Assembly (NCBI RefSeq): GCF_028830055.1
Contig: NZ_CP101655.1
Span: 310,001-374,000, forward strand
Origin: Pseudomonas serboccidentalis
Lineage (GTDB): Bacteria; Pseudomonadota; Gammaproteobacteria; Pseudomonadales; Pseudomonadaceae
Direction: 5' to 3'
DNA: 64,000 nt
Each line of letters opens with the position of its first letter. Position 1 is the stretch's first letter. Positions 27,157 to 38,791 of this stretch are shown here, in pieces. A program made the position numbers and the translations under genes. The notes under the pieces were generated by a model that saw only the letters and a list, made by a program, of their open reading frames with translations, was not told where the DNA came from and did not search any database.

Positions 27157-27783
27157 TCAGCCCTTCAATTCCTTCAAATGCTTGTACACCGTCGCCCGTC
27201 CCATGTTCAGCACATTGGCCACATAGTTCGAGGCGCTCTTGCCCTTGAACGCGCCCTCGGCGTGCAGTGCCAGCACCAGTTCGCGCTTGTGATCGCGGGT
27301 CAGCAGATTCAGGCTCAGTTGGCGTTCGCGCAGCCAGGCGTGGAGGAAGGTGTTGATGCGTTCCTGCCAGTCATCTCGAAACAGGGAGTCCGGTTGCGGG
27401 ATCAGTTTGCTCGGCGACAGGAACAGGTCCAGCGCGGCCTTGGCATTCTCGAACAGCGAAATATTCAGATTGATGCACAGTACCGCCAGCGGCCGGCCTT
27501 CGCTGTCGCGCAGCACCGTGCTCAGGCTGCGAATCTTCTGGCCGTCCCAATTCAGTTTTTCATACGGGCCGATGTTGCGGTCGCTGACGTCCTCGCTGAG
27601 CATGTCTTCGAGCGATGAGTCGTCGCCGATCTCGCGTTTGGACAGGTTGTTGGCGATGTAGTCGACCTTTTGCGTGCGCAGGTCGTGCAGCACCACTTCG
27701 GCGTGGGGAAAGAACAGCGTGGCGATGGCGTCGGCGACGGCACGGAAGTTATCCAGTGCCGGATCGAATTCGGGGGCGGTCAT
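27157..27783 (-). CDS. dauR: DauR, regulator of D-arginine/D-lysine utilisation
   Basis: A 208-residue regulator of the YheO-like type: an N-terminal PAS-like sensor domain (FFPHAEVVLHDLRTQKVDYIANNLSKREIGD; RPLAVLCINLNIS) and a C-terminal helix-turn-helix (FKGKSASNYVANVLNMGRATVYKHLKEL). In P. aeruginosa DauR represses dauBAR until D-arginine or D-lysine is present. I start at the ATG at 27783, which has GGAG upstream; a longer frame to 27864 has no better signal. It is the last gene of dauB-dauA-dauR, 93 bp behind dauA, with a GCCCCC/GGGGGC hairpin in that gap. Confidence 0.9.
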   Translation of the reverse strand: MTAPEFDPALDNFRAVADAIATLFFPHAEVVLHDLRTQKVDYIANNLSKREIGDDSSLEDMLSEDVSDRNIGPYEKLNWDGQKIRSLSTVLRDSEGRPLAVLCINLNISLFENAKAALDLFLSPSKLIPQPDSLFRDDWQERINTFLHAWLRERQLSLNLLTRDHKRELVLALHAEGAFKGKSASNYVANVLNMGRATVYKHLKELKG

Positions 27784-27807
27784 GGTTGTGGAACTCCAGG
27801 CGGCGTC

Positions 27808-27828
27808 AACGCCCCCGTGAACAGGGGG
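27808..27828 (-). other. Intra-operon hairpin between dauA and dauR
   Basis: GCCCCC and GGGGGC pair around GTGAACA in the dauA-dauR gap. It lacks a T-run; it could reduce dauR expression relative to dauA. Confidence 0.5.
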
Positions 27829-27876
27829 CGCTGCGAGTGTGCCGCAATCCGTTGGGCGCGTCATCCGCGAGGGTGC

Positions 27877-29121
<1,245 letters not shown>

Positions 29122-29133
29122 GGGATCGAGGGG

Positions 29134-30078
29134 TCAGTGCTTGAGGTGATAAACCGCATTGGCCAGCGCGATGTCTTCCAGGCCCAAGCCGATTGAACGG
29201 AAAAACACGTGACGGTCGTAACCGGGGCGCGAAACTTTCTCGCTGAGCAGGTCGGCAAGGTCACCGACAATCGCAGACTTGTCCCAGCCATGCTGCTCCG
29301 TCGCGATCAGCATCTCACCCGCCGAGCCCGGCGTGGTCAGTCGATAGTCGCAGAACACCTGCATGGCGTGGAGGCATTGCGGCGGCACTTCATGGGCGCG
29401 CGGGGCGTTGGTGCTGATCGAGGTGATCAGCGCCGGTTTGCTCAAGGTGACCGGGTCGATCACCGGCCCGGCGGACGAGGTGCAGAGCATGATCACGTCG
29501 GCCTCGGCGAGGGCGTCGTCGCGGCTGTCGGCAATCTGCAATCGAGGGGAAACCTGTTTCATGAGCGTCTGGGTTTCAGCGTCTTCAGCCAGGCTTGGCG
29601 AATACACGCTGATGCTCTGCCAGTCACGCAGGCCTTTCACGTAGTGCAGATGCGCCTGAGCGACCTTGCCACTGCCGATGATCGCCAGACGCGAGGCATT
29701 GAGCGGGGCGAGGGCATCGACTGCCACCGCCGTGGTCGCGGCGGTACGCGCGGTGGTCAGTTCGCCGGCATCGCACAGCAGCAGCGGCTGGCCGGTGTGC
29801 ATCGACATCAACAGGGTCCACGCCGTCACCAGCGGGCCTTGTTCACGGACGACGTACGGCGAAGTCTTGACCCCGTACACGCCGTCTTCGGCCAGCACAC
29901 CCAGATAATTGATGAAGTCGCCGGCGCCCTGCGGGAATTCCACCCATTGCTGCGGCGGTTGCACGGCGTGACCGGCGGCGAGGTCGCGAAACAGTTTGCG
30001 CAGGATCTGCGGCACGTCGATGCGCGCCAGCAGCTCGCGGGCCTGGCGTTGGTCGATCACGTAGGGCGTACTGGACAT
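29134..30078 (-). CDS. dauB: DauB, NAD(P)H-dependent dehydrogenase (ornithine cyclodeaminase family)
   Basis: DauB reduces 2-ketoarginine plus ammonia to L-arginine, completing D-to-L conversion with DauA. The 314-residue protein belongs to the ornithine cyclodeaminase/mu-crystallin family: GVKTSPYV holds the conserved lysine (K70 by my count), IIGSGKVAQAHL is the NAD motif (GxGxxA type), and IGLGLEDIALANAVY is the typical end. The start at 30078 has CCGGAG seven bases upstream. It is the first gene of the operon, and a palindromic operator lies 34 bp upstream. Confidence 0.92.
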   Translation of the reverse strand: MSSTPYVIDQRQARELLARIDVPQILRKLFRDLAAGHAVQPPQQWVEFPQGAGDFINYLGVLAEDGVYGVKTSPYVVREQGPLVTAWTLLMSMHTGQPLLLCDAGELTTARTAATTAVAVDALAPLNASRLAIIGSGKVAQAHLHYVKGLRDWQSISVYSPSLAEDAETQTLMKQVSPRLQIADSRDDALAEADVIMLCTSSAGPVIDPVTLSKPALITSISTNAPRAHEVPPQCLHAMQVFCDYRLTTPGSAGEMLIATEQHGWDKSAIVGDLADLLSEKVSRPGYDRHVFFRSIGLGLEDIALANAVYHLKH

Positions 30079-30111
30079 GTCAGGCTCCGGAGATTAAATC
30101 TAAACTAATTT

Positions 30112-30124
30112 GTCCATTATGGAC
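30112..30124. promoter_or_regulatory. DauR-type operator upstream of dauB
   Basis: GTCCATTATGGAC is a perfect inverted repeat (GTCCA-TTA-TGGAC), 34 bp before the dauB ATG, in an AT-rich stretch suited to a promoter. The near-identical GTCCAGTATGGAT lies before the binding-protein gene at 26201. Confidence 0.6.
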
Positions 30125-30163
30125 TTTTAGTTGTCTCTCGCAAGCGCCTGATGAAACGCTGGA

Positions 30164-30200
30164 CGAAAAAAAAGCGCAGTCGTTGCCGACTGCGCTTTTT
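30164..30200 (-). terminator. Rho-independent terminator after rhlB
   Basis: AAAAGCGCAGTCG (30170-30182) and CGACTGCGCTTTT (30187-30199) form a perfect 13-bp stem with loop TTGC, flanked by A- and T-runs, so it can work in both directions. It follows the rhlB stop by 15 bp. Confidence 0.9.
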
Positions 30201-30214
30201 GTTTTTTGGGGCGC

Positions 30215-31681
30215 TTATTGCGGACGCTTGCGCTCAACCGCACGCAGCAGATGCGTCGGCGGGGTTTCGCAGCTGATTTTGCGGCCCAGCTTCTCTTCGA
30301 TGGACGGCAACTGGTAGGAATCGTCCTCGCCGGCGAAGCTGATCGACACGCCGTCAGCGCCAGCGCGACCGGTACGACCAATGCGGTGCACGTAGTCGTC
30401 CGGGACTTCCGGCAGGGTGAAGTTGATCACGTGGCTGATGCCGTCGATGTGAATACCGCGACCGGCGACATCGGTGGCCACCAGTACGCGGATCTTGCCT
30501 TCACGGAAGCCTTCCAGAGTCTTGATGCGCTTGTGCTGCGGCACGTCGCCGGACAGTTGCGCGGCGTTGATGCCGTCACGCACCAGGCGCTCTTCGATGC
30601 GCCGTACTTCGTCCTTGCGGTTGGCAAACACGATCACCCGCTCCCAACCGTTGTCGTTGACCAGGTTGTAGAGCAGTTTGTATTTGTCGGCAGCGGCCAC
30701 CGCGTAGATGTGCTGCTCGACGTTTTCGTTGGCCACGTTGGTGACTTCGATTTCGACGATGGCAGGATCGGTGGTCCACTGCTTGGCCAGGTTCATCACG
30801 TCTTCGGTGAAGGTCGCGGAGAACAGCAGGGTCTGGCGCTCGGCCTTCGGCGGGGTCTGACGAATGATCTGCCGCACCTGCGGGATGAAGCCCATGTCGA
30901 GCATGCGGTCGGCTTCGTCCAGCACCATCACTTCGACCATGTCCAGGTGCACGTCGCCGCGCTGGTTGAAGTCGAGCAGACGGCCTGGGGTGGCGACGAG
31001 GATGTCGCAGTGACGCGCTTCGAGGTGCTTGAGCTGCTTGTCGAAGTCCATGCCGCCGACGAACGTCATGACGTTGAGGCCGGTGTACTTGGTCAGGTCA
31101 GCGGCGTCCTTGGCGATCTGCACCACCAGCTCGCGGGTCGGCGCGATGATCAGCGCACGGGGCTCGCCCATGTAGCGTTCTTTCGGCGGCGGGGTCTGCA
31201 ACAACTGGGTAATGATCGAGATCAGGAACGCGGCCGTCTTGCCGGTACCGGTCTGTGCGCGGCCGATGGCATCTTTGCCGGCGAGGGTGAAACCCAGCAC
31301 CTGCGCCTGGATCGGTGTGCAGTACGGGAAGCCCAGGTCCTGGATGGCATGCATCAGTTCCGGAGCGAGTTTGAAATCGTGGAAGCGGGTTTTGCCTTCC
31401 TGGGGTTCGACGACGAAATCTTCGAGTTTCCAGGGAATGACCGGTGCCTTGGGCTTCGGTTCGCGGCGCGGCCTGGCCGGTTTCGGTGCTTCGGCGCGGA
31501 CAGGTTCGGCGGCAGTAACGGGTTGCGGCTCGGGCTTGGGTGTCGCTACCGGAGCCGGACGTTCAGCCTTGGGCGCATCGCTGCGAGGGCCGGGGGCGTG
31601 CGACGGCGCACTGGGGACTGGCGCGAGTTGCTCAGCCTCGCTTTTACCGAACATTTTCTTGAGTGCTTTGAGCACGGTCAT
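30215..31681 (-). CDS. rhlB: DEAD-box RNA helicase RhlB
   Basis: A 488-residue ATP-dependent RNA helicase, likely a partner of the RNA degradosome. Helicase motifs are in order: Q motif [42 protein letters not shown] and [10 protein letters not shown]. The first 95 residues are a disordered Ala/Pro/Lys/Glu-rich extension after the basic helix [18 protein letters not shown], absent in E. coli RhlB but common in pseudomonads. It lies next to the dau locus as in P. aeruginosa. Confidence 0.9.
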   Translation of the reverse strand: MTVLKALKKMFGKSEAEQLAPVPSAPSHAPGPRSDAPKAERPAPVATPKPEPQPVTAAEPVRAEAPKPARPRREPKPKAPVIPWKLEDFVVEPQEGKTRFHDFKLAPELMHAIQDLGFPYCTPIQAQVLGFTLAGKDAIGRAQTGTGKTAAFLISIITQLLQTPPPKERYMGEPRALIIAPTRELVVQIAKDAADLTKYTGLNVMTFVGGMDFDKQLKHLEARHCDILVATPGRLLDFNQRGDVHLDMVEVMVLDEADRMLDMGFIPQVRQIIRQTPPKAERQTLLFSATFTEDVMNLAKQWTTDPAIVEIEVTNVANENVEQHIYAVAAADKYKLLYNLVNDNGWERVIVFANRKDEVRRIEERLVRDGINAAQLSGDVPQHKRIKTLEGFREGKIRVLVATDVAGRGIHIDGISHVINFTLPEVPDDYVHRIGRTGRAGADGVSISFAGEDDSYQLPSIEEKLGRKISCETPPTHLLRAVERKRPQ

Positions 31682-31777
31682 CTCATCAATTGGTTAAGGA
31701 ATGTACGCCGGCCAGTGTAATGCAAGAAGCGGGCTCGGCGTAGTGGGATGATCAAAGGGGTCCGCTGAGCGGCCGAA

Positions 31778-32461
<684 letters not shown>

Positions 32462-32569
32462 TCAATAAGTGCGTGATTTGCGTGCGCGCCCGTTCGATCC
32501 GTTAACAAGATGTCGCAAGGCTACAAGTTTTGCTATTGACCTGTCGCGCAATCGCTTCAGCAAGCGGTG

Positions 32570-32585
32570 TGGTACGGGCTTTGCT
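32570..32585 (+). promoter_or_regulatory. Candidate sigma-54 promoter for aapJQMP
   Basis: TGGTACGGGCTTTGCT has GG and GC separated by exactly 10 bases and matches TGGCACG-N4-TTGCW with one change. Sigma-54 control fits a nitrogen-scavenging amino-acid transporter. The leader to aapJ would be about 305 bases. Confidence 0.45.
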
Positions 32586-32703
32586 ATGGCTCTCAGCGTG
32601 CAACCGATCTCGCGTGTGGCGGTAACACTATCAGTGTACGACTTGCGACGGGATTGCAAAGAATCCGGTGATGGATGTTCGCCAATGGCCGCTACGGGCA
32701 ACG

Positions 32704-32731
32704 CGAACGTGAAAGGGCTACAGCCCGTTCG
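32704..32731 (+). other. Hairpin in the aapJ leader
   Basis: CGAACG ... CGTTCG enclose an inner GGGC-TACA-GCCC stem. It lies about 170 bp before aapJ, downstream of the candidate promoter. No T-run, so not a plain terminator. I recognise no known riboswitch in the 470-bp gap. Confidence 0.45.
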
Positions 32732-32902
32732 GCCGACTGGTGAGAAGTGAGTTGTCCATGATGTGGATTTTCTCCTACTAGACTCATAGCGAAGGTCTTA
32801 CGTCGGTTGACCCCAAAAAAAGCCAACACGGGTCAACAACGCCTCAAAAGGGTGCGACTGGACTCAAGCTCCGACACAACAAGAGCAAAACTGGAGGTTT
32901 GA

Positions 32903-33934
32903 ATGAAGATGTTGAAATCCACTCTGGCGGTCGTGACTGCTGCAGCAGTACTCGGCGTCAGCGGGTTCGCTCAGGCGGGTGCAACCCTGGATGCCGTGCA
33001 GAAGAAAGGTTTCGTGCAGTGTGGCGTGAGCGACGGTCTGCCGGGCTTCTCGGTACCGGACGCAACCGGCAAGATCCTCGGGATCGACGCTGACGTCTGC
33101 CGCGCCGTGGCCGCTGCCGTATTCGGCGACGCGACCAAGGTCAAGTTCAGCCAGTTGAACGCCAAGGAGCGCTTCACCGCGCTGCAATCGGGCGAGATCG
33201 ACATCCTGTCGCGTAACACCACCATGACCAGTTCGCGTGACGCGGGCATGGGCCTGAAATTCCCGGGCTTCATTACCTACTACGACGGCATCGGTTTCCT
33301 GGTTAACAACAAGCTGGGCGTGAAAAGTGCCAAAGAGCTGGACGGTGCAACCATCTGCATCCAGGCCGGTACCACCACCGAGCTGAACGTTTCCGACTAC
33401 TTCCGTGGCAACGGTCTGAAATACACCCCGATCACCTTCGACACCTCCGATGAAAGCGCCAAGTCGCTGGAATCCGGTCGTTGCGACGTGCTGACCTCCG
33501 ACAAGTCCCAACTGTTCGCCCAGCGCTCCAAGCTGGCATCGCCGAAGGACTACGTGGTTCTGCCGGAAACCATTTCCAAAGAACCGCTGGGCCCGGTCGT
33601 ACGTAACGGTGATGACGAGTGGCTGGCAATCGTCCGTTGGGTTGGCTACGCGCTGCTCAACACCGAAGAAGCCGGCATCACTTCGAAGAACGTTGAAGCT
33701 GAAGCCAAGTCGACCAAGAACCCGGACGTTGCCCGTATGCTCGGTGCTGACGGCGAGTACGGCAAAGACCTGAAACTGCCGAAAGACTGGGTTGTGCAGA
33801 TCGTCAAACAAGTCGGCAACTACGGCGAAATCTTCGAGAAAAACCTCGGCAAGAGCACTCCGCTGGAAATCGACCGCGGCTTGAACGCCCTGTGGAACAA
33901 CGGCGGCATTCAGTACGCACCACCAGTGCGCTAA
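32903..33934 (+). CDS. aapJ: General L-amino acid ABC transporter, binding protein AapJ
   Basis: A 343-residue periplasmic binding protein with signal peptide MKMLKSTLAVVTAAAVLGVSGFAQA and the family-3 pattern VPDATGKILGIDADVCRAVAAAVFG. It is longer than typical glutamine-binding proteins, as AapJ is, and ends with GGIQYAPPVR, the usual AapJ tail. It should capture a broad range of L-amino acids for AapQMP. GGAGG precedes the ATG; a second ATG two codons later is possible. It is first in the aapJQMP operon. Confidence 0.95.
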   Translation: MKMLKSTLAVVTAAAVLGVSGFAQAGATLDAVQKKGFVQCGVSDGLPGFSVPDATGKILGIDADVCRAVAAAVFGDATKVKFSQLNAKERFTALQSGEIDILSRNTTMTSSRDAGMGLKFPGFITYYDGIGFLVNNKLGVKSAKELDGATICIQAGTTTELNVSDYFRGNGLKYTPITFDTSDESAKSLESGRCDVLTSDKSQLFAQRSKLASPKDYVVLPETISKEPLGPVVRNGDDEWLAIVRWVGYALLNTEEAGITSKNVEAEAKSTKNPDVARMLGADGEYGKDLKLPKDWVVQIVKQVGNYGEIFEKNLGKSTPLEIDRGLNALWNNGGIQYAPPVR

Positions 33935-34000
33935 TGGTTCTATCGCCCGGCGGGCCAACCGCCGGGTGATGTTCTTGTTCCATTTCTTGCGGGGCACTTC

Positions 34001-35182
34001 ATGCAAAATTCAATCGGCGCACCAAAGCAGAGGCTCAGCCTCAGCGATCCACGAGTGCGTGCGTGGCTATTCCAGATCATTACCGTTGTGGCGGTGGTCT
34101 CGCTGGGCTGGTACTTGTTCGACAACACGCAAACCAACCTTCAGCACCGGGGCATTACTTCCGGTTTCGGCTTTCTGGAGCGCAGTGCCGGATTCGGCAT
34201 CGCTCAACACCTGATCGACTACACCGAAGCGGACAGCTATGCCCGCGTCTTTGTGATCGGTCTGCTCAACACCCTGTTGGTGACCGTGATCGGCGTGGTT
34301 CTAGCGACGATCCTCGGTTTCATCATAGGTGTGGCACGGCTGTCGCAGAACTGGATCATCAGCAAACTGGCGACGGTGTATGTGGAAGTGTTCCGCAACA
34401 TTCCGCCGCTGCTGCAAATCCTGTTCTGGTACTTCGCGGTATTCCTGACCATGCCGGGGCCGCGTAACAGCCACAACTTCGGTGACACCTTCTTCGTCAG
34501 CAGCCGGGGCCTGAACATGCCGGCCGCTCTGGCCGCCGACGGTTTCTGGGCGTTTGTGATCAGCGTGGTGCTGGCCATCGTCGCCATCGTGCTGATGTGC
34601 CGCTGGGCCAACAAGCGCTTTGAAGAAACCGGCGTGCCGTTCCACAAGTTCTGGGTCGGTCTGGCGATTCTGCTGGTGATCCCGACCTTGTGCGCACTGA
34701 TCTTCGGCGCCCCGCTGCACTGGGAAATGCCTGAGCTCAAAGGCTTTAACTTCGTCGGCGGCTGGGTGCTGATCCCGGAACTGCTGGCCTTGACCCTGGC
34801 CCTGACCGTGTACACCGCGGCGTTTATCGCCGAGATCGTGCGTTCGGGCATCAAGTCGGTCAGCCATGGCCAGACAGAAGCGGCGCGCTCGCTCGGCCTG
34901 CGCAACGGCCCGACCCTGCGCAAGGTGATCATTCCGCAAGCCCTGCGCGTGATCATTCCACCCCTGACCAGCCAATACCTCAATCTGGCGAAGAACTCCT
35001 CGCTGGCGGCCGGTATCGGTTACCCGGAAATGGTGTCGCTGTTCGCTGGCACCGTGCTTAACCAGACCGGTCAAGCCATCGAAGTGATTGCCATCACGAT
35101 GAGCGTGTACCTGGCGATCAGTATCAGCATCTCCCTGCTGATGAACTGGTACAACAAGCGCATTGCGCTGATCGAGCGGTAA
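34001..35182 (+). CDS. aapQ: General L-amino acid ABC transporter permease AapQ
   Basis: A 393-residue inner-membrane permease. It has more helices than common polar amino-acid permeases, including a long insertion around TFFVSSRGLNMPAALAADGFW, a feature of the Aap/Bzt type. The ATPase-contact loop is EIVRSGIKSVSHGQTEAARSLGLRNGPTLRKVIIPQALRVIIPPL. It pairs with AapM; the two genes are 10 bp apart. Signals for separate transcription are not seen. Confidence 0.94.
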   Translation: MQNSIGAPKQRLSLSDPRVRAWLFQIITVVAVVSLGWYLFDNTQTNLQHRGITSGFGFLERSAGFGIAQHLIDYTEADSYARVFVIGLLNTLLVTVIGVVLATILGFIIGVARLSQNWIISKLATVYVEVFRNIPPLLQILFWYFAVFLTMPGPRNSHNFGDTFFVSSRGLNMPAALAADGFWAFVISVVLAIVAIVLMCRWANKRFEETGVPFHKFWVGLAILLVIPTLCALIFGAPLHWEMPELKGFNFVGGWVLIPELLALTLALTVYTAAFIAEIVRSGIKSVSHGQTEAARSLGLRNGPTLRKVIIPQALRVIIPPLTSQYLNLAKNSSLAAGIGYPEMVSLFAGTVLNQTGQAIEVIAITMSVYLAISISISLLMNWYNKRIALIER

Positions 35183-35192
35183 GGAAAAGCGC

Positions 35193-36287
35193 ATGAGTAC
35201 TCATACTTTCAAACCCGACATGCCCCCACCGAACAGCAGCATCGGCGTGGTGGCGTGGATGCGCGCGAACATGTTCTCCAGCTGGCTCAACACCCTGCTG
35301 ACGCTGTTTGCGTTCTACCTGATCTACCTCGTGGTCCCGCCGATTCTCAGCTGGGCGATCCTCGATGCCAACTGGGTTGGCACCACCCGCGCCGACTGCA
35401 CCAAGGACGGGGCTTGCTGGGTGTTCATCCAGCAGCGTTTCGGCCAGTTCATGTACGGCTACTACCCGACGGAACTGCGCTGGCGCGTGGACCTGACCGT
35501 GTGGCTGGCGGTGATCGGCGTGGCGCCACTGTTCATCTCGCGCTTCCCGCGTAAAGCGGTGTACGGTCTGAGCTTCCTGGTGCTGTACCCGATCATTGCC
35601 TACATCCTGCTGCACGGCGGTTTCGGCCTGAGCAATGTGGCGACCAGCCAGTGGGGCGGTCTGATGCTGACTCTGGTCATCGCTACCGTCGGTATCGCCG
35701 GTGCCTTGCCACTGGGGATCATCCTGGCGCTGGGCCGTCGCTCGAACATGCCGGCGATTCGCGTGGTGTGTGTGACGTTCATCGAGTTCTGGCGCGGCGT
35801 GCCGTTGATCACCGTGCTGTTCATGTCCTCGGTGATGCTGCCGCTGTTCCTGCCTGAAGGCATGAACTTCGACAAGCTGCTGCGGGCGCTGATCGGGGTG
35901 ATCCTGTTCCAGTCGGCCTACGTCGCCGAAGTGGTGCGCGGTGGTCTGCAAGCGATTCCCAAAGGTCAGTACGAAGCCGCTGCGGCGATGGGCCTCGGCT
36001 ACTGGCGTGCCATGGGCCTGGTGATTCTGCCGCAAGCCCTGAAGCTGGTGATTCCGGGCATCGTCAACACCTTCATTGCGCTGTTCAAGGACACCAGCCT
36101 GGTGATCATCATCGGCCTGTTTGACCTGCTCAACAGCGTCAAGCAAGCCGCTGCCGACCCGAAATGGCTGGGCATGGCCACCGAAGGCTACGTGTTCGCC
36201 GCCCTGGTGTTCTGGATTTTCTGTTTTGGTATGTCGCGCTATTCCATGCATCTGGAACGCAAGCTCGACACTGGCCACAAGCGTTAG
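35193..36287 (+). CDS. aapM: General L-amino acid ABC transporter permease AapM
   Basis: A 364-residue permease, partner of AapQ. N-terminal helices are followed by a periplasmic segment with two cysteines (RADCTKDGACWVF) typical of AapM. The EAA loop reads EVVRGGLQAIPKGQYEAAAAMGLGYWRAMGLVILPQALKLVIPGI. The gene lies between aapQ and aapP with gaps of 10 and 13 bp, showing one transcript. Confidence 0.94.
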   Translation: MSTHTFKPDMPPPNSSIGVVAWMRANMFSSWLNTLLTLFAFYLIYLVVPPILSWAILDANWVGTTRADCTKDGACWVFIQQRFGQFMYGYYPTELRWRVDLTVWLAVIGVAPLFISRFPRKAVYGLSFLVLYPIIAYILLHGGFGLSNVATSQWGGLMLTLVIATVGIAGALPLGIILALGRRSNMPAIRVVCVTFIEFWRGVPLITVLFMSSVMLPLFLPEGMNFDKLLRALIGVILFQSAYVAEVVRGGLQAIPKGQYEAAAAMGLGYWRAMGLVILPQALKLVIPGIVNTFIALFKDTSLVIIIGLFDLLNSVKQAAADPKWLGMATEGYVFAALVFWIFCFGMSRYSMHLERKLDTGHKR

Positions 36288-36300
36288 GAGTTCTCTGTAA

Positions 36301-37065
36301 ATGAGCGAAGCAATCAAAAAGCCTGTGGGCCCTGAAGGCATTATCCAGATGCAGGGCGTGAACAAGTGGTACGGCCAGTTCCACGTGCTCAAAGACATCA
36401 ACCTCAACGTCAAACAGGGCGAGCGCATCGTGCTGTGCGGCCCGTCGGGTTCCGGCAAGTCGACCACCATTCGTTGCCTCAATCGTCTGGAAGAACACCA
36501 GCAGGGCCGCATCGTCGTCGACGGCGTGGAACTGACCAACGACCTCAAGCAGATCGAAGCGATCCGCCGCGAAGTCGGCATGGTGTTCCAGCACTTCAAC
36601 CTGTTCCCGCATCTGACCATCCTGCAGAACTGCACGCTGGCGCCGATGTGGGTACGCAAGATGCCCAAGCGCAAGGCCGAGGAAATCGCCATGCATTATC
36701 TGGAGCGCGTACGCATTCCGGAGCAGGCGCATAAATTCCCGGGGCAACTGTCCGGCGGCCAGCAGCAACGTGTGGCGATCGCCCGCGCGTTGTGCATGAA
36801 ACCGAAAATCATGCTGTTCGACGAACCGACCTCGGCACTCGACCCGGAGATGGTGAAAGAAGTGCTGGACACCATGATCGGTCTCGCCGAAGACGGCATG
36901 ACCATGTTGTGCGTGACCCACGAAATGGGCTTCGCCCGCACCGTGGCCAATCGCGTGATCTTCATGGACAAGGGCGAAATCGTTGAGCAGGCGGCGCCGA
37001 ATGACTTCTTCGACAATCCGCAGAATGACCGGACGAAGCTGTTCCTGAGCCAGATCCTGCATTGA
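36301..37065 (+). CDS. aapP: General L-amino acid ABC transporter ATPase AapP
   Basis: A 254-residue ATPase with Walker [11 protein letters not shown]-loop region [18 protein letters not shown] signature LSGGQQQR, Walker [15 protein letters not shown] and H-loop CVTHEMGF. It powers AapQM import. A strong terminator 26 bp later ends the operon. Confidence 0.96.
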   Translation: MSEAIKKPVGPEGIIQMQGVNKWYGQFHVLKDINLNVKQGERIVLCGPSGSGKSTTIRCLNRLEEHQQGRIVVDGVELTNDLKQIEAIRREVGMVFQHFNLFPHLTILQNCTLAPMWVRKMPKRKAEEIAMHYLERVRIPEQAHKFPGQLSGGQQQRVAIARALCMKPKIMLFDEPTSALDPEMVKEVLDTMIGLAEDGMTMLCVTHEMGFARTVANRVIFMDKGEIVEQAAPNDFFDNPQNDRTKLFLSQILH

Positions 37066-37090
37066 TGGCTTGAGAGGCCCGTTTAACCAC

Positions 37091-37123
37091 AAAGCCCTGC
37101 CGGATGCCCGGCGGGGCTTTTTT
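37091..37123 (+). terminator. Rho-independent terminator of aapJQMP
   Basis: AAAGCCC (37091-37097) pairs with GGGCTTT (37114-37120) around an inner GCCGG/CCGGC stem, followed by T's. It lies between convergent aapP and the subtilase gene. Confidence 0.9.
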
Positions 37124-37136
37124 CATGGGCGGTGAA

Positions 37137-38762
37137 TCAACCCGCGGTTGCTTTGAGCGCAAGTGCCCGTTGCACGGCCCGCATCGCGTTGAGGCGTCCG
37201 TGTCCGTAGTAATGACTGTGTCCGTTTTCATCGTATTGACCGAGCGGCCCGTCGTCGGCATGGCCGATCTTGTCGCAGCAGTCGGCGAGTATCTGCCGCA
37301 CGGCCAGACGATCAAGGCCGGGATTGACTCCGAGCACCAGCGCTGCGACGCCCGCAGCGCCGGGGCAGGCGCTGGAGGTGCCGCTGAATGAATCGGTGTA
37401 GGCCGGCAATGTTTGGGCGACGAAGCGCGTGCTCAAGTCCGTGGTGCGGATGCCACGGGTCTGTGGAGTCGAGGTGGCAGGTTTGAACTTCGGATCAGGG
37501 TGCTGCTGATCGCCGCTGGGAAAACAGCACCAGAGCACTTTGCCAAAATCGCTGTAGGCACTGCGCCGGTTCTGGTCGTTGCAGGCACCTACGGCAATCA
37601 CATGGGGGTGGCTGGAGTAGCCATCATTGTCGGCGCATTCGTTACCGTTTCCTGCGCCAAAAAAGATCACACACCCTTTGCCATTGCGGCCCTTGGTGGC
37701 TGCATACTCGATTGCCAGCCGAGTGCTCGCCGCCAGGGGAAACACTTGGCTGTGACGCGGGTCGGCGGGGTCGGCCCAATGACCTTCGGCCGGCCCCCAA
37801 CTGCAGGAAATGATGTCGGCCCCCTGATCGGCGGCCCAGTAGAAGGCGTCGGCCTCGGCGCGAGCCCCCAAGGGCTTGGTGAGTTTCAACGGCATCAGAC
37901 TGGCCCGCGGAGCGACGCCACTGGCGCCGACCTTGCCATTGGCGCAAGCCACTCCGGCGGCGGCTGTGCCATGGCGTTCCAGGGCGTTTTTCGGACGTGG
38001 GCCCTGTTTGGCGTTACGTCGGTCAAAGTTCTGCGCGCCGACGATTTTGCCTTCTCCGGCGAACTCGGGATGGTCGATATCAAAGGCATCGTCGATGACC
38101 GCTATCACCACGCCCTCGCCCTGCGCGAGTTCATGCGCGGCTTCGACATTGGCGCTGGCATCGATGTCGACCTGATAGGTCACGGTGGTTTTCTTCAGGT
38201 GCCACTGATTGGCATGGATCGCTCGACGTTGCCCCTGGCGCAGCAATTCGGGGTGACAGTACTCAATCTCGTCGCGCTTCAGCCATTCAGCGGCGAGTGT
38301 GAAAATGTCGGTTCCCTGGACGGCGGGGTGATGAACGAAAAAGGCGTTTGATGCGTAAGGCGCCTGTTGTTTGATCATCACGCCCAGCTCTTCGAGAATC
38401 GCCATGCACTGGGTGGCGCGCAGTGAATCGATGAACTTTAGAAACACATTCTCGGTATAGAGCACCGGATCCTGAGTGATGGGGTCCATCAACACGCTGC
38501 CGGCGAAGCGTACGTCGGGCAACTCACGCAACAGAGCCTTGCGTTGCGATGGATCCGAATGCTGCGGCAGTTTATAGACCTGCACATCAGCGTCCTCGAT
38601 ATGCAGCACCAGCTCGCAGCCTTGCAGTGCGGTGTCGGCGGACTCGCAGCAAAGCGCGTGCGTCAGCGGCTTTCCCGCGCAGCCGCGGATCGCCAGCAAT
38701 TGTCGGTTTTTCTCCAGAGCAAAAGGGCGGCTGTGCTGCTTGCCGAAGTTGATTTCCACCAT
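37137..38762 (-). CDS. Subtilisin-like serine peptidase (S8) with propeptide-like N-terminus, no signal peptide
   Basis: A 541-residue S8 peptidase. The catalytic triad is D224 (VIDDAFD), H264 (RHGTAAAG) and S463 (SGTSSACPG), with oxyanion asparagine N372 (GAGNGN). Residues 100-180 (FLKF...LGVMIKQQAPYASNAFFV...LKRDEIEYCHPELL) look like the propeptide domain of many subtilases. No Sec or Tat signal or membrane helix is seen at MVEINFGKQHS, so it is either cytoplasmic or exported by another route. The protein is cysteine-rich for a subtilase. It stands alone between aapP and a GntR gene; substrate unknown. Confidence 0.88.
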   Translation of the reverse strand: MVEINFGKQHSRPFALEKNRQLLAIRGCAGKPLTHALCCESADTALQGCELVLHIEDADVQVYKLPQHSDPSQRKALLRELPDVRFAGSVLMDPITQDPVLYTENVFLKFIDSLRATQCMAILEELGVMIKQQAPYASNAFFVHHPAVQGTDIFTLAAEWLKRDEIEYCHPELLRQGQRRAIHANQWHLKKTTVTYQVDIDASANVEAAHELAQGEGVVIAVIDDAFDIDHPEFAGEGKIVGAQNFDRRNAKQGPRPKNALERHGTAAAGVACANGKVGASGVAPRASLMPLKLTKPLGARAEADAFYWAADQGADIISCSWGPAEGHWADPADPRHSQVFPLAASTRLAIEYAATKGRNGKGCVIFFGAGNGNECADNDGYSSHPHVIAVGACNDQNRRSAYSDFGKVLWCCFPSGDQQHPDPKFKPATSTPQTRGIRTTDLSTRFVAQTLPAYTDSFSGTSSACPGAAGVAALVLGVNPGLDRLAVRQILADCCDKIGHADDGPLGQYDENGHSHYYGHGRLNAMRAVQRALALKATAG

Positions 38763-38791
38763 GATTTTTTCATCTTCCGTTGACTAAATGA

